Below, one piece after another: positions 1 to 6,537 of a stretch of DNA of 13,607 nt. The stretch's first letter is position 1. Each line of letters begins with the position of its first letter. Source of the stretch: Desulfobacterales bacterium (GTDB lineage Bacteria; Desulfobacterota; DSM-4660; Desulfatiglandales; Desulfatiglandaceae); the NCBI GenBank assembly GCA_021107495.1, contig JAIOSR010000227.1, positions 1-13,607 of the forward strand, given 5' to 3'. The translations under genes and the position numbers were made by a program. The notes below the pieces were generated by a model. That model made no database searches, was not told the DNA's origin, and saw only the letters and a program-made list of their open reading frames with translations.

Positions 1-1031
1 ACACCGGTCACGTCCGTCGTCCTAAAATAAAACTGCGGCCTGTATCCATTAAAAAACGGGGTATGGCGACCACCTTCCTCTTTCGTCAGGATATATGCCT
101 CAGCTTTAAATTTCGTGTGCGGAGTTATACTGGCGGGAGCCGCAACTACCTGACCACGCTCAACCTCATCCCGCTTCGTTCCCCTCAATAATACTCCAAT
201 GTTGTCTCCGGCCTGACCCTGATCCAGTATCTTACGAAACATCTCAACACCGGTACATACTGTCTTCATCGTATCAGTGATACCAACTATTTCAACTTCT
301 TCTCCTACCTTGATCACTCCACGCTCTACCCTGCCCGTCACAACCGTACCACGACCGGATATACTGAAAACATCCTCAATCGGCATCAAAAACGGCTTCT
401 CAGTGTCCCGAACCGGCTCAGGTATATAACTGTCAATTGCATCCATTAACTCAAATAGGGACTTCACATCCTCATTTTCAGGATCATCACTCTCCAACGC
501 CTTCAACGCACTGCCACGTATAATCGGTATGTCGTCACCGGGAAATTCATATTTCGATAAAAGCTCCCTCAACTCCAGCTCCACCAACTCTATCAACTCT
601 TCATCATCCACCATGTCACACTTGTTCAAATATACAACTATGCTCGGGACCCCAACCTGACGCGCCAGCAATATGTGCTCCCGCGTCTGCGGCATCGGAC
701 CATCATCGGCTCCAACTACCAGTATCGCACCATCCATCTGCGCAGCACCCGTAATCATGTTCTTGATATAATCAGCATGACCGGGACAATCCACATGCGC
801 ATAATGCCTGTTATCCGTCTCATACTCCACGTGCGCCGTCGCTATCGTTATCCCACGCGCCTTCTCTTCAGGCGCCTTGTCTATCTCATCAAAAGGTACA
901 TAGTCCGCCATGCCCTTCTTCTCTAAATGCTTTGTAATCGCAGCAGTCAATGTCGTCTTACCATGATCTATGTGACCTATCGTACCAACGTTTATATGCG
1001 GCTTCGTCCTTTCAAATTTCTTCTTCGCCAT
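1..1031 (-). CDS. tuf: Elongation factor Tu, partial (C-terminal end cut off by window edge)
   Basis: EF-Tu is the GTPase that delivers aminoacyl-tRNA to the ribosome in the cytoplasm. The frame stays open from the ATG at 1031 to the window edge, giving 343 codons. The family is about 395-400 residues, so roughly 50-55 C-terminal residues of domain 3 are missing. Visible motifs are the P-loop GHIDHGKT (residues 19-26), switch I RGITIATAHVEYET (59-72), DCPGH (81-85) and NKCD (136-139), followed by domain 2. Near the edge is the domain 3 segment HTPFFNGYRPQFYFRTTDVTG. The start is fixed by MAKKKFERTKPHINVGT and by an AGGAGG Shine-Dalgarno seven bases upstream. It follows rpsG directly, with no fusA between, and probably shares the rpsL promoter. 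Codon use is odd: 17 of 27 Ile codons are ATA and most Thr codons are ACG, unlike the upstream genes. Confidence 0.98.
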   Translation of the reverse strand, partial: MAKKKFERTKPHINVGTIGHIDHGKTTLTAAITKHLEKKGMADYVPFDEIDKAPEEKARGITIATAHVEYETDNRHYAHVDCPGHADYIKNMITGAAQMDGAILVVGADDGPMPQTREHILLARQVGVPSIVVYLNKCDMVDDEELIELVELELRELLSKYEFPGDDIPIIRGSALKALESDDPENEDVKSLFELMDAIDSYIPEPVRDTEKPFLMPIEDVFSISGRGTVVTGRVERGVIKVGEEVEIVGITDTMKTVCTGVEMFRKILDQGQAGDNIGVLLRGTKRDEVERGQVVAAPASITPHTKFKAEAYILTKEEGGRHTPFFNGYRPQFYFRTTDVTG

Positions 1032-1055
1032 CTCTTACCCTCCTCTTATTAATAA

Positions 1056-1131
1056 GCAGTACGCAGTAAAAACTACACTGCACCTCTCTCTCTTATTTAC
1101 TGCTTACTGCCTACTCCTTACTGCCTACTGC
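1056..1131. repeat. Inverted array of 7-base repeats forming a hairpin between rpsG and tuf
   Basis: On the plus strand, five tandem 7-mers run from 1097 to 1131: TTACTGC TTACTGC CTACTCC TTACTGC CTACTGC. Two inverted copies, GCAGTAC GCAGTAA, lie at 1056-1069. The arms pair over about 14 bases with one mismatch, enclosing a loop of about 26 bases rich in CT dinucleotides. The array begins three bases after the rpsG stop codon and ends shortly before the tuf Shine-Dalgarno, so it fills nearly the whole gap. In the mRNA it would make a stable hairpin that could slow decay or change the tuf to rpsG ratio. No long U tract follows, so it is unlikely to be a simple terminator. The repeat structure is read directly from the bases. 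Its role is inferred. Confidence 0.8.
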
Positions 1132-1134
1132 TAC

Positions 1135-1605
1135 TTACCAGCGATAGTGTGCAAATGCCTTATTGGCCTCGGCCATCCTGTGCGTATCTTCCTTCTTCTT
1201 GATGGTAGCCCCTCTTCCATTGGCTGCATCCATCAACTCACCCGCTAATTTGGCAGCCATTGTTTTTTCGCCCCTCTCTCCCGCATAGTTGATAATCCAC
1301 CGGATGCTAAGGGCCTGTCTTCTGGATGGTCTAACCTCGGTAGGCACCTGATAGGTGGACCCACCAACCCGCCTGGACTTTACCTCTACAGCAGGCTTAA
1401 CGCTCTCCACCGCCTTCTGAAAAATATTTAAAGGATCCTGGTTGGTTTTCTCCTTGATGATATCAAACGACCTGTAAATAATTGACTGGGCAATGCTCTT
1501 TTTACCCTTTTTCATCAGATTGTTGACGAATTTGGCCACAAGCACGCTCTTATATTTCGGGTCAGATATAATTTCCCTTTTGGCAACAACTCTTTTCCTG
1601 GGCAT
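1135..1605 (-). CDS. rpsG: 30S ribosomal protein S7
   Basis: S7 is a primary assembly protein of the 30S head. It binds the 3' major domain of 16S rRNA and lies near the E-site tRNA. The product has 156 residues, the usual bacterial length. It shows the N-terminal MPRKRVVAKREI, the beta-hairpin segment KPAVEVKSRRVGGSTYQVPTEV (about 70-91), the helical core RRQALSIRWIINYA (95-108) and the C-terminal HRMAEANKAFAHYRW. The ATG at 1605 follows a GGAGA Shine-Dalgarno at normal spacing and lies 24 bases after rpsL, so both are probably on one transcript from the promoter near 2100. In other bacteria S7 represses its own str operon mRNA. No clear S7 binding site was recognised here. The downstream neighbour is tuf rather than the usual fusA. 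Confidence 0.98.
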   Translation of the reverse strand: MPRKRVVAKREIISDPKYKSVLVAKFVNNLMKKGKKSIAQSIIYRSFDIIKEKTNQDPLNIFQKAVESVKPAVEVKSRRVGGSTYQVPTEVRPSRRQALSIRWIINYAGERGEKTMAAKLAGELMDAANGRGATIKKKEDTHRMAEANKAFAHYRW

Positions 1606-1629
1606 AAAAATTCTCCAAATAATGGAATA

Positions 1630-2007
1630 TCAAAGGCCTTTCGGTCTCTTGGCCCCGTACTTTGATCGACCCTGCCTGCGATCATCCACGCCAGTCGTAT
1701 CCATGGTACCCCTGATAATATGGTATCGAACCCCCGGTAAATCCTTGACTCGGCCTCCGCGAATCAAGACGACCGAATGCTCCTGAAGGTTATGGCCCAT
1801 ACCGGGAATATACGAGGTCACCTCAATCCCGTTTGTCAGCCTCACCCGCGCGACCTTTCTGAGGGCAGAGTTGGGTTTCTTGGGTGTGGACGTGTAGACC
1901 CTGACGCACACTCCTCTCCTCTGGGGGGCCCCCTGAAGGGCAGGCGTCTTTACCTTTTTTCTGGGTTTATGACGTCCTTTTCTCACGAGTTGGTTAATGG
2001 TCGGCAT
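1630..2007 (-). CDS. rpsL: 30S ribosomal protein S12
   Basis: S12 sits at the 30S decoding centre and controls decoding accuracy. The 125-residue product matches the family along its whole length, from MPTINQLVRKGR to KYGAKRPKGL. Key segments are TPKKPNSALRK (41-51) and GGRVKDLPGVRYH (84-96). Lys43, Lys88 and Pro91, where streptomycin-resistance changes usually fall, are the common wild-type residues. Asp89 is the residue that RimO methylthiolates in E. coli. The ATG at 2007 is preceded by AAGGAG at five bases. It is the first gene after a strong promoter (2094-2122) with a leader of about 80 bases, and so the head of an rpsL-rpsG-tuf unit. Confidence 0.98.
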   Translation of the reverse strand: MPTINQLVRKGRHKPRKKVKTPALQGAPQRRGVCVRVYTSTPKKPNSALRKVARVRLTNGIEVTSYIPGMGHNLQEHSVVLIRGGRVKDLPGVRYHIIRGTMDTTGVDDRRQGRSKYGAKRPKGL

Positions 2008-2051
2008 ACGAACTCCTTACCTTAATCATTATAAGCAAGCACACAGATTAC

Positions 2052-2068
2052 GCCAGGCTGATCCCGGC
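2052..2068 (-). promoter_or_regulatory. Small GC-rich hairpin in the rpsL 5' leader
   Basis: Read on the minus strand, GCCGGG, a five-base loop and CCTGGC form a six-pair stem (one G-U pair) about 20 bases after the predicted transcription start and 45 bases before the rpsL start codon. It could be a leader stabiliser or part of a control site. No U tract follows, so it is not a terminator. Function is unknown. Confidence 0.35.
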
Positions 2069-2093
2069 AGATTTGAAATGCACAGAATCCTTT

Positions 2094-2122
2094 CTTATAT
2101 TTTTAATGGCTTACTTTGTCAA
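2094..2122 (-). promoter_or_regulatory. Sigma70-type promoter for rpsL-rpsG-tuf
   Basis: On the minus strand a perfect -35 box TTGACA (2122-2117) is followed, after exactly 17 bases, by TATAAG (2099-2094), five of six matches to the -10 consensus. The spacer is AT-rich near the -10. Transcription would start near 2087, giving a leader of about 80 bases before the rpsL ATG. Its position, between a likely rpoC terminator and rpsL, fits an independent str operon. It is the best promoter match I found in the gaps of this window. Confidence 0.85.
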
Positions 2123-2170
2123 GACATTTTCAAAATAATATCAAAAGAACCCATAAATTTTGTCTCACGC

Positions 2171-2196
2171 TAAAAAGACCCTTAATTTCAAAAGGT
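2171..2196 (-). terminator. Probable rho-independent terminator after rpoC
   Basis: About 20 bases past the rpoC stop, the minus strand reads ACCTTT, a seven-base loop and AAGGGT (six pairs, one of them G-U), followed by CTTTTTA. The stem is short and AT-rich, so termination may be partial. Its placement just upstream of the rpsL promoter fits the end of the rpoBC transcript. Confidence 0.5.
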
Positions 2197-2215
2197 TATA
2201 GATTATCCGGTATGT

Positions 2216-5200
2216 TTAGTCATTGACACCCATTTGAATATTTCTATAGGTCTTTACCCCGGTACCAGCGGGTATCAAGCGACCCATTATCACATTTTCC
2301 TTAAGGCCTTTCAGGTAGTCGATCTTCCCTGCAATGCTTGCGTCTGATAATACCTTGGTTGTTTCCTGGAAAGACGCAGCAGAAATGAAACTCTCCGTAC
2401 TGAGGGAGGCCTTGGTAATCCCTAATAGCAGAGATGCCGCGGTGGCCGGTTTCCCGCCCTGTTCGATAATTTTTTCGTTCTCATTTTCAAAACGCCATTT
2501 TTCAACATGCTCTCCCAAAAGGAAATGGGAGTCACCCACGTCAGTGACATTGACCTGTCGCAACATCTGACGGACAATGACTTCAATATGTTTATCGTTA
2601 ATTCTTACGCCCTGTAGTCGATAGACCTCCTGGACCTCATTTACCAGATACTTTGCTAATTCCTTAAGCCCCCTGATCCGCAATATGTCATTGGGATCCG
2701 CCGATCCATCCATCATGGCCTCACCAGCCCTCACGTAATCCCCTTCCAGGACACTGACGTGTTTTCCCCTTGCAACAAAATAATTCACAGGATCGCCCAA
2801 CTCCGGTGTAATCGTCATCTTTCTTTTCCCTTTGGTATATTTTCCAAAAGACACGACACCATCGATTTCACTTATAATAGCTGTCTCTTTGGGCTTTCTC
2901 ACTTCAAACAGCTCAGCGACCCTGGGCAACCCTCCTGTAATATCTTTCGTCTTGGTGGTTTCTCTGGGAATTTTCGCCAAAACCGCACCGGGACCAATTT
3001 CATCTCCCTCATTTACCATGATAATTGCGCCTACAGGAAGAGGATAGCGGGCCTGTGATCTGGCGGCCCCTTTCAAGCTGGCAGTTTTTCCGCTCTTGTC
3101 TTTGATAGAAAGTCTGGGCCTTATGTCGAGATCGCGGGACTCAACAATAACCCGGCTGATTTTTCCCGTTACATTATCACGCTTTTCCTGCATGGTGCGG
3201 CCTTCTATAATATCACCGAACTTTATAACACCATGCACATCTGTCATGATAGGGATGGTAAAAGGATCCCATTCAGCCAAGACCTGCTCCGGTTTGACTT
3301 TCTGGCCGTTTTTAATCATCAAAGTGGCACCGTATGTGATGGGATATCGCTCTACTTCCCTTCCGCCTTTACCCAAAATAGCAATTTCGCCATTACGGTT
3401 CATAACTACAAGGTTACCCTTTTCATTTATTACAGTCTTGAGCTCCAAAAACTTCACCTTACCCTGGTTTCGGGGCTGTATGCTCGACTGTTCCACCCTT
3501 CTGCTTGCTGTACCACCAATGTGGAATGTCCTCATGGTAAGCTGGGTTCCGGGTTCGCCAATGGACTGGGCAGCAATTATACCAACAGCCTCCCCGATAT
3601 TGACTTCATGACCGTGAGCCAGGTCCCTGCCATAGCATTTCTTACAGACACCCCGTTTCGCCTGGCATGTCAAAGCAGACCTGATCCTGACCCTTTCCAA
3701 CCCTGCACTCTCTACTTTTTCTACATTCTCCTCATCTATCTCCTCATTGGCCTTCACTAAAAGCTTTCCCGTCACCGGATCGTAGATATCCTGGAGTGCC
3801 ACACGACCTAAAATACGCTCTCCAACTCGCTGAAGGATCTCGCCGCCTTCCACAAGGGAATCCACCCATATGCCATCCACGGTGCCGCAGTCATTTTCGG
3901 TAATAATCGCGTCCTGTGCCACATCTACGAGTCTTCGGGTGAGGTAGCCTGAGTTGGCGGTCTTGAGGGCCGTATCGGCCAAACCTTTTCTGGCCCCATG
4001 CGTGGAAATAAAATATTGCAAAACGGTCAAACCCTCACGAAAATTGGACGTAATGGGAGTTTCGATAATTTCACCGGAAGGTTTGGCCATCAAACCTCTC
4101 ATACCGGCCAACTGCCTCATCTGATCTTTACTTCCCCTTGCGCCCGAGTCAGACATCATGTAAATAGGATTGAAACTGTTAGTCTCCACCTTTTTCTTTC
4201 CGGAAACCTTTACATCTTCCGTGGCCATTTCCTTCATCATCTCGGACGCCACATCTTCTGTGGACTGTGCCCATATATCCACGACTTTGTTATATTTTTC
4301 TCCATCGGTAATCAGACCGCGTATGTATTGATCATCGATCTTTTTGACTTCCTCTTCGGCCTTAAAAATAATCTTTTCCTTTTTTGACGGGATCACCATG
4401 TCTTTCATGGAAATGGATATGCCTGAGTGGGTTGCGTATTCATAACCGATATCTTTCAACCGGTCCGCCAAAATGACCGTGGCTTTCGTCCCGGCCGTGC
4501 GATACGACTGGTTTATCAAGAAACGCAGTTCCTTTTTGGACATGACCTTGTTCATAAGGGCAAAGGGAAGCGATTCCGGTAAGATTTCATAAAGGAGGAC
4601 GCGGCCCGTAGTCGTATCTTCAAGCTTTCCCTCTATCCTGACTTTAATCGAGGCATGCAACCCTAATTCACGGGCGTCATATGCAATTCTTACCTCTTGA
4701 GGGTTTGAAAGGATACTTCCTTCCCCTTTTGAACCGGGTCTTTCCCGCGTCATGTAATAAATTCCTAAAACAATATCCTGGCTGGGAACAATAATAGGTT
4801 CCCCGTTAGCGGGCGACAGGATATTGTTCGTGGACATCATCAAAACCCTGGCCTCTATCTGCGCCTCAATGGATAATGGCACATGGACCGCCATCTGATC
4901 CCCGTCAAAGTCGGCATTAAAGGCGGTGCACACCAGGGGGTGAAGCTGAATGGCCTTTCCCTCAATAAGAATAGGCTCAAACGCCTGAATACCCAATCGG
5001 TGAAGAGTAGGTGCCCTGTTCAGCAGGATACAGTATTCCCTGACCACTTCATCCAAGGCATCCCAGACATCCGACGTTTCTCTCTCTACCATCTTCTTTG
5101 CGCTCTTGATAGTGGTGACCAGGCCCTTTTCATCCAATTTGTTGTATATAAAGGGCTTAAAGAGTTCCAACGCCATCTTCTTGGGGAGCCCGCACTGGTG

Positions 5201-6289
5201 TAAACGAAGATTAGGGCCTACAACAATCACCGAGCGGCCCGAATAATCCACCCGTTTCCCAAGCAGGTTCTGCCGAAATCTTCCCTGTTTGCCTTTCAGC
5301 ATGTCGCTCAAGGACTTGAAAGGCCTTTTGTTTGCTCCTGTGACGACCTTGCCTCTTCTCCCGTTATCGAACAAAACATCTACCGATTCCTGGAGCATAC
5401 GCTTTTCGTTTCTTACTATAATATCGGGCGCATTCAGTTCCAGAAGCCTTTTTAGCCTGTTGTTCCGATTGATCACCCTGCGATACAAATCATTTAAATC
5501 AGAGGTTGCAAACCGGCCCCCGTCAAGAGGTACAAGGGGCCTGAGGTCGGGAGGCAAGACCGGAATAACGTCTAAGATTGTCCATTCCGGCCGGTTCTTT
5601 GAATCCCTGAACGCATCAATAATTTTGAGCCTTTTGGCTAATTTTTTCCGTTTTGCGTCTGAACGGGTCCCTATCATTTCGACTCTAAGGGTATCCGAAA
5701 GTTCGTCCAGATTCAGCTCCCGTAACATGCCCTTAATCGCTTCAGCCCCAATACCCGCTTTAAATCGGTCACCGTAGTCCTCCCTTGCCTGTCGCAACTG
5801 CTCATCCGTCAGAAGTGTACCTTTTACAAGAGGAGTGTCCCCGGCATCAGCAACAATGTAAGCCTCGAAATAGAGGACTCGCTCCAAATCTTTCAAAGTC
5901 AAATCAAGGAGGTTGCCCACCTTCGACGGAAGGCACTTCAAAAACCAGATATGGGCAACAGACGCAGCAAGTTCAATATGACCCATGCGTTCACGGCGAA
6001 CTTTGCTCTGGATAACCTCTACACCGCACTTCTCGCATACAATACCCCGGTGTTTCATGCGTTTGTATTTGCCGCAATTGCACTCGTAATCCTTGATTGG
6101 CCCGAATATCTTTGAGCAAAACAGGCCATCTCGTTCCGGCTTGAAGGTCCTGTAATTGATGGTTTCAGGTTTTTTGACCTCACCAAAAGACCATTCTCTG
6201 ATCTTTTCAGGCGATGCCAACGAGATCCTGACAGCGTTAAAGCTCGATGGGTCTTTCGGCTTTGTAAAGAAACTGTATAATTCTTCCAA
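2216..6289 (-). CDS. rpoC: DNA-directed RNA polymerase subunit beta'
   Basis: Beta' forms one side of the RNA polymerase clamp and holds the catalytic magnesium. The protein has 1357 residues and appears intact. The first zinc site uses Cys70, Cys72, Cys85 and Cys88. The catalytic loop NADFDGDQM (458-466) has Asp460, 462 and 464, the same numbers as in E. coli. The bridge helix region is near 756-790, and the second zinc site uses Cys801, 875, 882 and 885. The trigger loop includes MRTFH (919-923). A long insertion follows it before GGLPRVAELFEVRKPKE, as in the proteobacterial SI3 type. The start is a TTG at 6289, chosen because MEELYSFFTKPKDPSSFNA lines up with the family N-terminus and GAGGAG lies seven bases upstream. 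The preceding gap to rpoB is long and carries inverted heptad repeats. Confidence 0.98.
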   Translation of the reverse strand: MEELYSFFTKPKDPSSFNAVRISLASPEKIREWSFGEVKKPETINYRTFKPERDGLFCSKIFGPIKDYECNCGKYKRMKHRGIVCEKCGVEVIQSKVRRERMGHIELAASVAHIWFLKCLPSKVGNLLDLTLKDLERVLYFEAYIVADAGDTPLVKGTLLTDEQLRQAREDYGDRFKAGIGAEAIKGMLRELNLDELSDTLRVEMIGTRSDAKRKKLAKRLKIIDAFRDSKNRPEWTILDVIPVLPPDLRPLVPLDGGRFATSDLNDLYRRVINRNNRLKRLLELNAPDIIVRNEKRMLQESVDVLFDNGRRGKVVTGANKRPFKSLSDMLKGKQGRFRQNLLGKRVDYSGRSVIVVGPNLRLHQCGLPKKMALELFKPFIYNKLDEKGLVTTIKSAKKMVERETSDVWDALDEVVREYCILLNRAPTLHRLGIQAFEPILIEGKAIQLHPLVCTAFNADFDGDQMAVHVPLSIEAQIEARVLMMSTNNILSPANGEPIIVPSQDIVLGIYYMTRERPGSKGEGSILSNPQEVRIAYDARELGLHASIKVRIEGKLEDTTTGRVLLYEILPESLPFALMNKVMSKKELRFLINQSYRTAGTKATVILADRLKDIGYEYATHSGISISMKDMVIPSKKEKIIFKAEEEVKKIDDQYIRGLITDGEKYNKVVDIWAQSTEDVASEMMKEMATEDVKVSGKKKVETNSFNPIYMMSDSGARGSKDQMRQLAGMRGLMAKPSGEIIETPITSNFREGLTVLQYFISTHGARKGLADTALKTANSGYLTRRLVDVAQDAIITENDCGTVDGIWVDSLVEGGEILQRVGERILGRVALQDIYDPVTGKLLVKANEEIDEENVEKVESAGLERVRIRSALTCQAKRGVCKKCYGRDLAHGHEVNIGEAVGIIAAQSIGEPGTQLTMRTFHIGGTASRRVEQSSIQPRNQGKVKFLELKTVINEKGNLVVMNRNGEIAILGKGGREVERYPITYGATLMIKNGQKVKPEQVLAEWDPFTIPIMTDVHGVIKFGDIIEGRTMQEKRDNVTGKISRVIVESRDLDIRPRLSIKDKSGKTASLKGAARSQARYPLPVGAIIMVNEGDEIGPGAVLAKIPRETTKTKDITGGLPRVAELFEVRKPKETAIISEIDGVVSFGKYTKGKRKMTITPELGDPVNYFVARGKHVSVLEGDYVRAGEAMMDGSADPNDILRIRGLKELAKYLVNEVQEVYRLQGVRINDKHIEVIVRQMLRQVNVTDVGDSHFLLGEHVEKWRFENENEKIIEQGGKPATAASLLLGITKASLSTESFISAASFQETTKVLSDASIAGKIDYLKGLKENVIMGRLIPAGTGVKTYRNIQMGVND

Positions 6290-6303
6290 TGCCTCTCTCC
6301 TCT

Positions 6304-6338
6304 GGATTTTAGATTGAAGATTGAAGATTGACGATTTT
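6304..6338. repeat. 7-base tandem repeat array next to the rpoC ribosome binding site
   Basis: Five contiguous 7-mers on the plus strand: GGATTTT AGATTGA AGATTGA AGATTGA CGATTTT. The array ends next to the GAGGAG Shine-Dalgarno of rpoC. It is inverted relative to a related array at 6504-6537, so the two could pair in the rpoB-rpoC message. Between them (6339-6503) I found no gene and no convincing promoter. Confidence 0.8.
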
Positions 6339-6503
6339 CAATCCCGAATAATAAAATCCCCTCTTCAAATTAAACTTAACTGGGACCGCAATTATCTTGG
6401 CTGCTTTGAAAGTGAAGAATAACAACTGTAGACAACGGTTCCACCTGATAACACGTTAATAATATGAAAAAATATTTTACGAGGCCCTTGGAGAAGACAC
6501 CGT

Positions 6504-6537
6504 AAATTTTCAATCATCAATCGACAATATTCAATTC
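6504..6537. repeat. 7-base tandem repeat array directly abutting the rpoB stop codon
   Basis: Plus-strand 7-mers AAATTTT (6504-6510, overlapping the next by one base), TCAATCA, TCAATCG, ACAATAT and TCAATTC end at 6537. The next base is the rpoB stop codon. The reverse complement gives the xGATTGA motif of the array at 6304-6338. This copy is more degenerate, which suggests an older or relaxed array. Confidence 0.7.

Noticed and set aside
839..858. EF-Tu switch I with Ala instead of the common Asn (ITIATAHVEYET) as a functional change
   Set aside because: The essential switch I Thr is kept and this variant is, from memory, normal in Desulfobacterota. It is useful only as a hint of taxonomy.
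675..926. Plus-strand open frames opposite tuf and inside the other genes
   Set aside because: They lie antisense to well-conserved essential genes, match no family I know, and are explained by the coding sequence on the other strand.
1097..1131. Possible small CRISPR array
   Set aside because: The units are 7 bases and contiguous without spacers, so this is a tandem repeat.
2028..2033. TATAAT on the minus strand just upstream of rpsL, a possible second -10 box
   Set aside because: The bases 17 upstream read CTGGCG, with no resemblance to a -35 box, and the site would leave an extremely short leader. The promoter at 2094-2122 is far better.
6339..6503. A separate promoter for rpoC inside the rpoB-rpoC gap
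   Set aside because: GATAAT-like and TATTAT-like boxes exist on the minus strand but none has a credible -35 at 16-18 bases.
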